From NCBI GenBank assembly GCA_903952205.1, contig CAJBEZ010000084.1, positions 1 through 64,000 on the forward strand: a stretch of 64,000 bases of DNA. Reading direction: 5' to 3'. The translations under genes and the position numbers were made by a program. Origin of the DNA: an uncultured Desulfomonile sp. (GTDB taxonomy: Bacteria > Desulfobacterota > Desulfomonilia > Desulfomonilales > Desulfomonilaceae). How positions within the stretch are numbered: position 1 is the stretch's first letter; the number at the start of each line of letters is the position of its first letter. The notes beneath the pieces were generated by a model. It had not been told where the DNA came from. It saw only the letters and a list, made by a program, of their open reading frames with translations, and did no database searches. Below are positions 10,133 through 19,147 of this stretch, piece after piece.

Positions 10133-11719
10133 CTATTTGCAAATTGTAAGCAGATCATGCGGGAATTCGACAAGGAATTCGGTCCCACCGTTGGCGAGAC
10201 AGTCTTCTATTCTCTGACAGCAGGAACATTTTTTGATGTCTCCAGGACATAGATCTCTAGATGTAGGTATACAAGAGCATCTTTGACTGTTGAAACGTAT
10301 CACGAAACCAATTCTCTCCGAAAATATTCTCATTTTCAGCAGGTCTGCCCCGGTGCCGCCTGCAAGAAAGCCGTAAGGCCTGCCTGAAGAATAAAGATCC
10401 GTTTCCTGAATCGGATAAAACCCTTCGAAAACATTTGACTGCTCATCTTCAGGTATGCCGACCCCGAAGTCTCGAACCGAAATCGTGTAACCTTGTTGGG
10501 TAAAGAACCCTCTGACTAAAATTTTTCCGTGATCAGGAGTATTCTCTATTGCGTTTCTAACGAGCCCCCGCAATATCGAGACTAGAATGTGAGGCTGGAT
10601 CTTTATCGTCACTTTGTCAGGTTTCTCAAAACAGATGTCCAACTGACGGTTCTGCTTCATGAGAAGGGCGTGACTCGATTCGGATTCGAAAACACCTTCC
10701 AGAATTACCCCGTCAGCCTCTTCAGTCCTGTCAGGAAAAGCCTTTCTGAATCTCTTTCTTATGAGTTCCAGGCAGTCTGAAAGAAGCGGATTTTCCTCAT
10801 GTTCTATTTCTATGAAATCTTCAAAGTCGTCGAAAACATGCGAGTGTGGAGTCCTTTCCGGGATCTCTCTGTCTTCAATGATATGGGTGACCTGTTTTTC
10901 TATGGTTTTTAATCGGTCAATATTGCGTTCAATTCTTTCAAAAGGCAAATTCCCCTGAGTAATCCCCACTACGCTTATCTTCCTTTTCATTATAGCCAGA
11001 GACGCTTCTATTATTGCCAAAGGTGTCTTGAGTTCGTGGGATAGATGATGCAGCATCTTGCTCTTAGCTCGATTCAGGCGTTCAAGTTCTTTGTGAGAAT
11101 TAACCAGACTTTCATAGTATGAAGCGTTCTCGAGCGCCAGGGCAACGTTGCTCGCAAGCGCCGACATTACTTCCACATCCTCATCGTTAAAGGATCCCTG
11201 ATTCCTGTTTAAGGCATAGAGTACACCCAACCGCTTCTCCCTTGTCTGGAGGGGAACGCAGATCATATTCCTTGTCTGAAAACCGGATTTATCTTCCACA
11301 GGGCGATACAGCCTAGGATCATTGGCGGCGTCGTGAACAAGAGCTGGGTGGCCCGTATCAAACACCCATCCGCAAACACCACTATTTCTGGGAATTCTAA
11401 TTGAGTCACTCGCAGATGACAGGAAACTCTGTTTATCCTGAACCAGTCGCCAGAAAAAGTCATCCTTGGCTTCATCGTAGAGAAGAACTCCAGCTCCCTC
11501 GCACTCTATTACGTTTTGAACCTCCCCAACGATAACCTGTAGAAGATGATCAATATCAGTTGTTGAGGCTAGAGCTTTAGCCGAATTAAGAAGCAGATCC
11601 ATCCGGGCCGGATCAAATCCTCCGCTATTTATCTTCAGATTGTTCCCGGTCATTAATGCGCCGTCCAAAGGTGGTTTCCCACAATTTTCGTTTGACTCTT
11701 TCCCTGAATTCAATGGCAT
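10133..11719 (-). CDS. GAF-domain sensor histidine kinase with cysteine-rich insert
   Basis: A soluble kinase of 528 residues from the ATG at 11719; a TTG at 11734 is the alternative start. A GAF domain occupies about residues 40-195 (SGVCGWVFDTG, MICVPLQTREKRLGVLY). HisKA follows with HHLSHELKTPLAII, then a spacer of about 100 residues and a HATPase domain (LRGLVRNAIENTPDHG N box, DFGVGIPEDE G1, GGTGADLLKMR G2). Between G2 and the last strand is an insert with six cysteines and the spacing pattern RCSC...LCPGD..KCSCC...DC, unusual in this fold and suggestive of a metal or redox site. No response regulator is adjacent. Confidence 0.9.
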   Translation of the reverse strand: MPLNSGKESNENCGKPPLDGALMTGNNLKINSGGFDPARMDLLLNSAKALASTTDIDHLLQVIVGEVQNVIECEGAGVLLYDEAKDDFFWRLVQDKQSFLSSASDSIRIPRNSGVCGWVFDTGHPALVHDAANDPRLYRPVEDKSGFQTRNMICVPLQTREKRLGVLYALNRNQGSFNDEDVEVMSALASNVALALENASYYESLVNSHKELERLNRAKSKMLHHLSHELKTPLAIIEASLAIMKRKISVVGITQGNLPFERIERNIDRLKTIEKQVTHIIEDREIPERTPHSHVFDDFEDFIEIEHEENPLLSDCLELIRKRFRKAFPDRTEEADGVILEGVFESESSHALLMKQNRQLDICFEKPDKVTIKIQPHILVSILRGLVRNAIENTPDHGKILVRGFFTQQGYTISVRDFGVGIPEDEQSNVFEGFYPIQETDLYSSGRPYGFLAGGTGADLLKMRIFSERIGFVIRFNSQRCSCIPTSRDLCPGDIKKCSCCQRIEDCLANGGTEFLVEFPHDLLTICK

Positions 11720-11838
11720 AAGGTCTCTATTCAACCTTGGTTATCATAATGTGAGTGACGCTTGGCTGCTACGATGCTAGATTATTTCACAATCTACGTG
11801 GAGCGCACGGTTTTCAGAGCGGCAGACGGATAATTGAC

Positions 11839-13800
11839 TCAGTGTGGAATAGCCCCAAGTCCATGACCTGAGGACGTAAAATTCATCAGCCCAGTTCCTG
11901 ACTTCAAATTGTAGGCGGCCATGACTATTCCTTCGGACGTCAAACCGTAATCCGACAAGAGTTCTTCCCTCGTCCCGTGATCGACGAATTCGTCAGGAAT
12001 ACCCATGCGTACAACTTTCACATTTGTGAGGCCTTCATCGCCCAACAACTCAAGGATGGCGCTCCCGAAACCACCAGCCAGGACTCCTTCCTCAATGATG
12101 AGTAACTTACCTATTGATCGCGCCAAATTTACTATCAGTTCCCGATCAAGCGGCTTTACAAATCTTGGATTGATCACGGCGGCGGAAACACCTGTCGCCA
12201 TAAGGATATCAGAGGCTTTAAGAGCAGCCCCCACCATGGACCCCAAAGCAATTATAGCTAAATCAGTTCCTTGTTTAACGACTTTACCTCTGCCCACCTG
12301 AATAAATTCCGGGAATTCCTTTACATCAACCCCTGCGCCTTTTGCCCTCGGATAACGTATAGCGCAGGGGACGCCGATCTTGAGCGCAGTGAACAGCATG
12401 TCCGCAAGTTCATCCTCATTGGAAGGGGCCATGGCGACTAGATTGGGGAGATTTCTGGTAAAGGCGATGTCGAATACTCCATGATGTGTCGGACCATCTT
12501 CTCCAACTATTCCAGCCCTATCCATGGCAAATACCACCGGTAGGTTCTGCATGCACACATCGTGAATGATATGATCGTAACCTCTCTGAATGAATGTAGA
12601 ATATATGGCCACAACCGGTTTGTATCCTTCCAGAGCCAGTCCTGCGGCGAATACCACGCCATGCTGTTCAGCTATACCGACATCAAAAAATCTCTCGGGA
12701 TAAATCTGACCAAACTCAGCCAACCCTGTTCCGTATTCCATTGCGGCCGTGATAGCAATTATTTTGGGATCTGACGCAGCCAGCTTAACCATCGTGTCGC
12801 CAAAAACCTTCGTGTAGGGAGCCGGGCCCCCAGACGAATACACCTTACCGGATTCGATTTCAAAAGGGCCCACTCCGTGGAAGCGGCTTGGGTTTTCTTC
12901 AGCCTGGCAGTATCCTTTTCCCTTACAGGTAATGGTATGCACAAGGACTGGTTTGCGAAATCTCCGTACATTGGTAAGGGTTTCTATGAGGTGTTTAAGG
13001 TGATGGCCGTCTATAGGTCCAACGTAATTGAATCCGAGGTCCTCGAAAAGTCTCCCGGGAGTGACAAAGCCCTTTAGTGCGTCTTCTAACTGGCGTGCCA
13101 TACTATATATAGACCGCCCCATGACCCCAGGAAGATTCTTAAGAATGTTCTTTATTTCATCCCTGAACCGAGTGACCAGTTGACCCGTCATGATCCGGTT
13201 CAAATACCCTGCCATGGCCCCAACGTTAGGGGAAATCGACATCTCGTTGTCATTCAGAATGATTATCAGGTCCTTCTCTGCGGCCCCCGCCTGGTTGAGG
13301 CCTTCATAAGACACGCCGCATGTCAGGGACCCATCGCCAACTATGGCCACAACTTTGTGGGCGTTTCTATCAATACATCTGGCCTGGGCCAATCCTGCAG
13401 CTACACTGATAGCGTTTCCAGCGTGACCAGTATCGAAGAAATCGTATTTGCTTTCTCTTCGTTTGGGGAAACCTGATATTCCCCCCTTGGAGCGTAGAGA
13501 ATGAAACATGTCTCTACGGCCTGTCAGTATCTTGTAAGCATAAGCCTGATGCCCCACATCGAAAACAAATCTGTCATCCGGTGGTGAAAAAACCCTTAAC
13601 AAGGCAATGGTCAGTTCAACCACTCCGAGACTGGAAGCAAGATGTCCGCCTCTCTCGGAAACGGTCTCGATTATTAGTTTCCGGACTTCGCCAGAAAGCG
13701 CCTCAAGCGATTCAAACGGTAACCTCTTCAAGTCTTCGGGAGAATTAATACTGTCTAATATCGAAGAATCCATCGTTATAGTCTTTGGTTTGTTTTTCAT
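11839..13800 (-). CDS. dxs: 1-deoxy-D-xylulose-5-phosphate synthase
   Basis: First enzyme of the methylerythritol-phosphate isoprenoid pathway; condenses pyruvate and glyceraldehyde 3-phosphate using thiamine diphosphate. At 653 residues it is about the usual size. Diagnostic parts are the N-terminal SERGGHLASSLGVVELT, the thiamine-binding GDGSLTCG...LNDNEMSI motif, the transketolase pyrimidine domain with the conserved segment DRAGIVGEDGPTHHG, and the C-terminal domain (EEGVLAGGFGSAI). It lies 18 bases after ispA in an xseB-ispA-dxs operon, a common bacterial arrangement for isoprenoid supply. Confidence 0.98.
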   Translation of the reverse strand: MKNKPKTITMDSSILDSINSPEDLKRLPFESLEALSGEVRKLIIETVSERGGHLASSLGVVELTIALLRVFSPPDDRFVFDVGHQAYAYKILTGRRDMFHSLRSKGGISGFPKRRESKYDFFDTGHAGNAISVAAGLAQARCIDRNAHKVVAIVGDGSLTCGVSYEGLNQAGAAEKDLIIILNDNEMSISPNVGAMAGYLNRIMTGQLVTRFRDEIKNILKNLPGVMGRSIYSMARQLEDALKGFVTPGRLFEDLGFNYVGPIDGHHLKHLIETLTNVRRFRKPVLVHTITCKGKGYCQAEENPSRFHGVGPFEIESGKVYSSGGPAPYTKVFGDTMVKLAASDPKIIAITAAMEYGTGLAEFGQIYPERFFDVGIAEQHGVVFAAGLALEGYKPVVAIYSTFIQRGYDHIIHDVCMQNLPVVFAMDRAGIVGEDGPTHHGVFDIAFTRNLPNLVAMAPSNEDELADMLFTALKIGVPCAIRYPRAKGAGVDVKEFPEFIQVGRGKVVKQGTDLAIIALGSMVGAALKASDILMATGVSAAVINPRFVKPLDRELIVNLARSIGKLLIIEEGVLAGGFGSAILELLGDEGLTNVKVVRMGIPDEFVDHGTREELLSDYGLTSEGIVMAAYNLKSGTGLMNFTSSGHGLGAIPH

Positions 13801-13818
13801 TGTTTATCCAAAACAGCC

Positions 13819-14748
13819 TCAGTTCATTCGCTGACCAATATACTCTGTGAGCAGTCTCAGGGTATCCGCCCTTTTTCCCAACGGTTCTATCGCATTAGCG
13901 GCCTCACTGAGCAAATTGTCTATCATATTTCTCGCTTTGTCGGCTCCGAAAAGCGATGGATAAGTGGCTTTACCTCTCTTTACATCTTTTTGAACATTTT
14001 TCCCGAGTCTCTCAGTGTCCCCCTCGAGATCAAGCAGATCGTCTCTTATCTGGAATGCCATTCCAAGCTTTTCCCCATAAATTGAGAAAATCTTTAACTG
14101 AGGCAAGTTTGCGCCGGCCAGTCTGGCGCCGCTTGTCAAAGAAGACCTGATCAATGCGCCGGTCTTGTTGAGGATAATCCTGTTAACAGCTTGCTCATCA
14201 GCGACCCGGCCTTCAAACCACATGTCCCAGACTTGACCTGCAATAAGTCCTGTTGAGCCCGAAGCCTGAGCAACGTCTCGAATGACCGCCAATACCCTGC
14301 CGTGTGGAAACATACGGGTAAATTCTGGGGAACTGAGTATTTCGAAGGCCAGCGTTATGAGGGCGTCACCTGCAAGTATAGCTACAGCTTCTCCGTATTT
14401 CTTGTGAGAAGTCGGTTTGCCCCTACGCAAATCATCATCGTCCATGGCCGGTAGATCGTCATGTATAAGGGAATAGGTATGCACGCACTCAAGGGCGGCG
14501 GCCAGGGGCATTACGCCATAATTTGAGTCACCCACTATTTCAAATGACGCTATAGCCAGAATTGGCCTGAGACGCTTCCCTCCGGCAAACAGGCTGTACC
14601 GCATTGCTTCATGGAGCAATCGAGGTTCATTGTGCGCCCCTGGAACATATCGGTCCAAAGCCTCATCCACAAATCCACGATTCTCCGCCATGTATTCCGC
14701 AAGACTTGGCGCCAAATTGTCAACCCTCGCCCCTGCTAAAAGGGACAC
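13819..14748 (-). CDS. ispA: Polyprenyl diphosphate synthase (farnesyl/geranylgeranyl type)
   Basis: Chain-elongating trans-prenyltransferase that builds C15-C20 diphosphates. It has both aspartate-rich motifs: the first as DDLPAMDDDDLRRG and the second as DDLLD within QIRDDLLDLEGD, plus GGKRLRP near the N-terminus and the LIHDD segment. The listed GTG start at 14748 overlaps the end of xseB; a TTG about 11 codons in, after GGGGCGAGGG, or a later ATG are also possible, so the first 20 residues are uncertain. Product length (C15 versus C20) cannot be fixed from sequence alone. Operon with xseB and dxs. Confidence 0.95.
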   Translation of the reverse strand: MSLLAGARVDNLAPSLAEYMAENRGFVDEALDRYVPGAHNEPRLLHEAMRYSLFAGGKRLRPILAIASFEIVGDSNYGVMPLAAALECVHTYSLIHDDLPAMDDDDLRRGKPTSHKKYGEAVAILAGDALITLAFEILSSPEFTRMFPHGRVLAVIRDVAQASGSTGLIAGQVWDMWFEGRVADEQAVNRIILNKTGALIRSSLTSGARLAGANLPQLKIFSIYGEKLGMAFQIRDDLLDLEGDTERLGKNVQKDVKRGKATYPSLFGADKARNMIDNLLSEAANAIEPLGKRADTLRLLTEYIGQRMN

Positions 14749-14962
14749 GTTCGAGGTCCGCCAGTAGTTCTTCTACCTTGCCTTCCGACTGACTCAGTAT
14801 TTCAAACAACCTCCTCGAAACGCCTACACCCTGTTCAAAGAGTTTGAGGCTATCCTGTAGACCTAAGCCCCCACTTTCCATTTTTTCAACTATTGATTTT
14901 AGTTCGTCCAACCCTGAATCAAAATTATATGATTCCGTTGATTCCATGTTTTCAGGTTGCAT
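14720..14962 (-). CDS. xseB: Exodeoxyribonuclease VII small subunit
   Basis: An 80-residue protein with the XseB pattern: FDSGLDELKSIVEKMESGGLGLQDSLKLFEQGV, split here as SGLDELKSIVEKMESG then LGLQDSLKLFEQGV. It partners with XseA to degrade single-stranded DNA; the large subunit gene is not in this window. Position directly upstream of ispA and dxs is the usual bacterial linkage. Its 3' end overlaps the proposed ispA start, consistent with translational coupling. Confidence 0.93.
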   Translation of the reverse strand: MQPENMESTESYNFDSGLDELKSIVEKMESGGLGLQDSLKLFEQGVGVSRRLFEILSQSEGKVEELLADLERVPFSRGEG

Positions 14963-15012
14963 TTTATCCTCAATCAGCTTTCAACCGGTAATTTCTAATA
15001 AAAAACATCTTG

Positions 15013-15573
15013 TTATTTAGCTTCTTGATCCTGACCAGACACGAGCTCGCTTAATTCTCTTTTCGCCGCAACCGAGGCTGGATCTATTTTAAGGGCTTTC
15101 AAGAAATTGATCTCCGCTTGGTCTTTTCTCATGAAGAATTTTTTCTGAATAAAACCCTCGAGATAATACCCGTCAGCAAGTTTCTGAGGTATTGTCCTGT
15201 CTAATCGTTCTCTGATCCTATTAGATGCCTGGACATCTTCAAGAGCCGTCTTAACATAATATGCGGGAAAGTTTTGATACAGCCTGGCCTTAATTTTAGC
15301 CCTAGCCGATTCGTAAAGCGTGTCCGCATACAATTCCGGATAATCTGGACCGGATGCATCCAGCGTGTCTCGCGCCTCCTCCAGAAGATCAAGAGCCTCG
15401 AGGTAATAAGTACGCTCGACGAGTTCCCGGCCTGTAATCAACAATTTTGTGACCAGAGATTCCTGGGTCGAAGCGTTTTGTCCCAGGACATTACCCACGC
15501 ACAAAAACATAATTATACTAACAAATAACACATGAGACGTAAAATTACATACACCGATTGAAATCTTTTTCAT
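15013..15573 (-). CDS. Exported TPR-like protein of unknown function
   Basis: This 186-residue protein starts with a signal peptide: a charged MKK start, a hydrophobic stretch (HVLFVSIIMFLCVGNV) and a likely cleavage before QNAST. The rest is helical with a TPR-like repeat at the end (AEINFLKALKIDPASVAAKRELSELV) and an earlier helical pair (YLEALDLLEEARDTL). TPR proteins act as scaffolds for protein contacts, here probably in the periplasm. I do not recognise a named family. It lies just upstream of the xseB operon on the same strand, with about 50 bases between. Confidence 0.75.
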   Translation of the reverse strand: MKKISIGVCNFTSHVLFVSIIMFLCVGNVLGQNASTQESLVTKLLITGRELVERTYYLEALDLLEEARDTLDASGPDYPELYADTLYESARAKIKARLYQNFPAYYVKTALEDVQASNRIRERLDRTIPQKLADGYYLEGFIQKKFFMRKDQAEINFLKALKIDPASVAAKRELSELVSGQDQEAK

Positions 15574-15834
15574 GCGGCCCCGTGCATTCTAAAGGTAACT
15601 TTAAAATTTTATAACACTTGTAAGGATCACGCAAGGACTACTCTTAGGTCAGAAAGACCTCAGATTTAGAATCGATCATTCTTGCGCCAAGCAACCAGAG
15701 GGCTATTTTGGGGAACAAAACTGAACTCAACCGGACAACGATGGGAGTGGAAATGTTGATGACGGTTCCGGACTTTTTGCGGCGTGTGAATTATCCAAAG
15801 CTTAAATCAAAGTTTCCTTATCGAACAGCATCGA

Positions 15835-16905
15835 CTAACGGGTTAGTTCCATTTCCACCCGGCGACTCATCCGGTCATCCCGCGAATAAACCGGCGTAGG
15901 CCCGGAAGTGGTAGTCCCAGCCACCTGAATATTGATACTTGATCTCGGAATGCCATACATACTGGAGAGGAATTGGGCCACCGCCTCAGCGCGTTTACGG
16001 GCCACCGCTAGATTCTGTTCGGGTTTGCCTCGGCCATCTGAAAAACCCTTCAAAGTGATTCTGGAAGCCGGATTCTGCTTTAAGGACATGGCTGCCGCCG
16101 CAATTGCCGAACGGTTGGAACTGTCGATAGTGGGGTCCTTTGAAATGACGGAAGAACTGTTGAAATCAAAGAGGACCGGCCCAAATCCGGCCGGCGCCCC
16201 TCCCGCTCCTGAAGCGGGCGCAGTATCTCTACAAGGCTTCACCCAATACTTTAGCATCCACTCGTGCCACCCAGCCGCTGAGTTGAATTCGGCAACATTG
16301 TGAAACGCGCCTTGCCCTTTTTGCGCTATTCCTTTTAAAAAATACGACCCGTCCTGGGCATTGCCAATCTGAAAAGTGTGGATTTCAACGTCGGGGTTGT
16401 TGCGGCGGATTTGTTCCGTGATCTTAATTGGGTCTGAATTGCATGAATCGAGCCCTCCCCCTATGACTGCTATAATGCTCTTTCCGTTCGCCGAGGCTAC
16501 CTCATCCCCAGCCGCCCTTAGTCCCGCCGCCAGGGCGCTTGTTCCGTATGATACAGATTTTGGAAACGAATTTAAGAATCTTTCCGGGTCCCATGGCTGA
16601 ATGGCGAGAATACTCTCTGTGCTGTCGCAACCCATCCCAACCTTAAGCCCATAATGCCTTAATCCAACATCAAAAAAACCGTCCGCTGTAAGGGGAATAG
16701 CTTTTTCAAAATATTGCATTTGTTTGAGGAGAACCTGATAATGATCCTTCTCCTTCATAAACCCAGAAGCGTCGAAAAGGATGAGTATATTGAGCACCCT
16801 TCGACAATCGTCACCATACGCCCTTTTCAAGCAAAAACCAGAAAAGAGAGCCACGATCGAAAGGATTAGAACTAATCGAGATGAAAGCCGCCAAGCAGAA
16901 CGCAT
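15835..16905 (-). CDS. Exported VWA-domain protein with C-terminal OmpA-like domain
   Basis: The start is taken as the ATG at 16905, 356 residues, because AGGAGCG sits seven bases upstream and a clean signal peptide follows (LSSRLVLILSIVALFSGFCL); a longer frame to 16992 lacks both. Residues about 35-220 resemble a von Willebrand A domain (ILILFDASGFM as a degenerate metal site DxSxx, with GGGLDSC later). The C-terminal 110 residues are an OmpA-type peptidoglycan-binding domain (LKGFSDGRGKPEQNLAVARKRA split across the motif, SRRVEMEL at the end). It likely anchors to the cell wall and binds a partner in the periplasm. Confidence 0.87.
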   Translation of the reverse strand: MRSAWRLSSRLVLILSIVALFSGFCLKRAYGDDCRRVLNILILFDASGFMKEKDHYQVLLKQMQYFEKAIPLTADGFFDVGLRHYGLKVGMGCDSTESILAIQPWDPERFLNSFPKSVSYGTSALAAGLRAAGDEVASANGKSIIAVIGGGLDSCNSDPIKITEQIRRNNPDVEIHTFQIGNAQDGSYFLKGIAQKGQGAFHNVAEFNSAAGWHEWMLKYWVKPCRDTAPASGAGGAPAGFGPVLFDFNSSSVISKDPTIDSSNRSAIAAAAMSLKQNPASRITLKGFSDGRGKPEQNLAVARKRAEAVAQFLSSMYGIPRSSINIQVAGTTTSGPTPVYSRDDRMSRRVEMELTR

Positions 16906-17174
16906 TATTCCGCTCCTAACAGGGACAATGGCCGAGGTGAAGTAGCCATTTTCGATTTGCTTGCAATTAGCAGAGGATGTACACATTGTCAAGAATTATA
17001 CTGAAATAGATGTCATCCGATGATTGAATATCCCCATAGCTGCAGATTCCGGAATTGATTGGTGGTTGATTATTTAGGAATATTGACACAGACTGTGAAT
17101 TAATTTTGAGTTTAGTTTGCGCACATCGTCATCTTGTCAAATTATCGATTAATCAAAAATGACGAGATTTCATC

Positions 17175-18275
17175 ATGAACGTGATTCTTAGTGTTTTTGT
17201 GGCCTGTCTGGTTGGATGCTCCGCAATCTTCGGCATTGCTCGGCTGTGGGCCTACCTGGAATTGGTCCCAACTGGGCAAGATAGAACAGACTTTTTTCTC
17301 ACGCAAGATGGGTGGCGACTTGCCATCCACAGGTATGTTCCAGAGGCAGCGCCCAAGGGGAAGCCCGTTATTTTATGTCATGGGCTAGCGGGCAACCGTT
17401 ACATATTTGACATGATCCCCGCCCCATCTTTGGCCGAGTATCTCAGATCCAAGGGCCACGATGTATGGGTGGCGGAACTAAGGGGTTTCGGCCAGAGCGC
17501 CGGTCCACGTTTGCTTCTTTCTGACAGCGACTTAAGATGGGGCTTTGACGATCATCTTGATTCTGATCTCGACGCTGTTTTAGATCATGTGACGGAACAA
17601 ACCGGCAAGGATTCGGCGCATTGGGTGGGACACAGCATGGGAGGCATGCTGATAGAGGCCTATCTCGGCCGGAACCATTCTCGAAAAATAGCCTCTGCAG
17701 TAGTAATCGGTTCCCCCGTAGATTTTTCCAAGATGAAGTCCCCTTCATTCAAACGTCTCCTCAGAATGCGATGGGTCCTAAGGCTTTTTCCTTTTAATCC
17801 GCTAATTCCGATGGCCAAATGTTTCATGCCTTTAGGCGGAATCGCCCCCAATATTCTGTCCGCATACTTTTGTCTCGAAAACATTGATTGGAACGTGGCC
17901 AGAAAAATTATGGCCTTAGGCGTTGAGTTTCTATCATCAAGCGTGTTATGGCTCGATATGGGGAGGTTTCTCCAGGAAGGGAAATTTGCTGACCGATCAG
18001 GGAATCTCTATCTACAGGGGATTGAGCAATCGGACACACCATTGTTTGCAATATGTGGAACGAAAGACAACATGGCCCCTAAATCCGCAGTATTGGGTGT
18101 GTTTGAAAGACTTAACGGCTCCTGCGTTACGGAATCTCTAATTTTAGGCAAGGACAGCGGCTGTCTCCAAGACTACGGACATCTCGATCTACTGATAGGG
18201 ACGAGGGCCCAAAAGGAAGTGTTTCCCTCAATCCACAACTGGCTGACCAGATGGGATGAATCACTGGAACGTTAG
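17175..18275 (+). CDS. Alpha/beta hydrolase with N-terminal membrane anchor
   Basis: The 366-residue protein begins with a hydrophobic anchor (VILSVFVACLVGCSAIFGIA). The hydrolase core shows the oxyanion HG in LCHGLAGNRY, the nucleophile elbow GHSMGG, an acidic residue in CGTKDNMAP and the catalytic His in QDYGHLDLL. The layout matches lipase or esterase members of the fold that act on lipid or polyester substrates; the actual substrate cannot be told. It stands alone, upstream of the yceD-rpmF-fab operon but separated by a promoter region. Confidence 0.88.
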   Translation: MNVILSVFVACLVGCSAIFGIARLWAYLELVPTGQDRTDFFLTQDGWRLAIHRYVPEAAPKGKPVILCHGLAGNRYIFDMIPAPSLAEYLRSKGHDVWVAELRGFGQSAGPRLLLSDSDLRWGFDDHLDSDLDAVLDHVTEQTGKDSAHWVGHSMGGMLIEAYLGRNHSRKIASAVVIGSPVDFSKMKSPSFKRLLRMRWVLRLFPFNPLIPMAKCFMPLGGIAPNILSAYFCLENIDWNVARKIMALGVEFLSSSVLWLDMGRFLQEGKFADRSGNLYLQGIEQSDTPLFAICGTKDNMAPKSAVLGVFERLNGSCVTESLILGKDSGCLQDYGHLDLLIGTRAQKEVFPSIHNWLTRWDESLER

Positions 18276-18318
18276 AACAAGAAAAAGTGACGTCATTGTG
18301 TACTCTTAGCTTTTTGGC

Positions 18319-18346
18319 TTGACTTACGCTAATAAATGTCTATATT
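18319..18346 (+). promoter_or_regulatory. Sigma-70 type promoter for the yceD-rpmF-fab operon
   Basis: TTGACT at 18319-18324 and TATATT at 18341-18346 are separated by 16 bases, placing a transcription start about 40 bases before the yceD start codon. It is the best promoter-like pair in the gap after the hydrolase gene. Confidence 0.6.
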
Positions 18347-18392
18347 TCTATAGTTTGTACTTAATCCTAAGTCTCTTCAGCATGATGTAAAG

Positions 18393-18935
18393 ATGAAGAT
18401 TCAGATTGACGACATACCGCCAGAAGGGCTTGAAATTGATTTTGATGGATCGGAGAACCTCTTAGGGAATTGGCTTGAGTCGATTAAGCTATCTGACTTA
18501 GATATCAATCCTAACGGGCGTGGTCACATTAGAATCGACAGAAATGATGAAGAGATAATGATTTCTGGAGATGTGGAAATATCTGCTGTGATGATTTGTT
18601 CCAGGTGTCTTGCCAGATTTGATTCCTCGATCCCGGTAAGTGTTGACATGAAAGTCAAGCAAGGCGCCAGAGTCAACAAGGATTATGAACAGGAATTGGA
18701 ACTCGGGGAAGATGAGATCTTAATTCTCAACAAAGAAATTGACCTGCGAGAGCTTATTGCGCAGGAACTGTCTTTAAGCATCCCCATGAAACCATTATGC
18801 AAGAATGATTGCCCCGGGCTGTGCCCAGAGTGCGGATCGATCATCGGATCAGAGGGATGTTCGTGCTCTCATGAGTCCAGTTCTGATCCTCGATGGGAAA
18901 AACTCGCGGCGCTGAAATCTCGATTCAATAATTGA
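18393..18935 (+). CDS. yceD: YceD family (DUF177) protein
   Basis: A 180-residue member of the DUF177 family that is almost always encoded just upstream of rpmF, as here, and is thought to take part in 23S rRNA accumulation or ribosome assembly. It carries two cysteine clusters, MICSRCLARF in the middle and CKNDCPGLCPECG near the end, compatible with zinc binding. First gene of the operon, 17 bases ahead of rpmF. Confidence 0.87.
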   Translation: MKIQIDDIPPEGLEIDFDGSENLLGNWLESIKLSDLDINPNGRGHIRIDRNDEEIMISGDVEISAVMICSRCLARFDSSIPVSVDMKVKQGARVNKDYEQELELGEDEILILNKEIDLRELIAQELSLSIPMKPLCKNDCPGLCPECGSIIGSEGCSCSHESSSDPRWEKLAALKSRFNN

Positions 18936-18952
18936 TTTAAGAAGGATAAAAA

Positions 18953-19129
18953 ATGCCAGTCCCAAAGAAAAGGGTTTCCCGAACAAGACGCGATAAAAGG
19001 CGCACCCATGACGCTTTAACGCCTGTAAATCTCTCTAAGTGCCCGGAATGCTCTCAACCTGTAGTCCCCCACAGAGTGTGTCCGAGTTGTGGTTATTATA
19101 AGAACCGGACTGTTCTGAACGTGGAATAG
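18953..19129 (+). CDS. rpmF: 50S ribosomal protein L32
   Basis: Reading from the ATG at 18953 gives 58 residues: the typical start MPVPKKRVSRTRRDKRRTH and four cysteines as CPEC and CPSC that bind zinc, ending TVLNVE. AAGAAGGAT lies upstream. L32 is in the large ribosomal subunit. In many bacteria plsX and fabH lie between rpmF and fabD; here fabD follows 18 bases later, so both are missing from this locus. Confidence 0.96.
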   Translation: MPVPKKRVSRTRRDKRRTHDALTPVNLSKCPECSQPVVPHRVCPSCGYYKNRTVLNVE

Positions 19130-19147
19130 CGAGTTAACCGATTCGAA

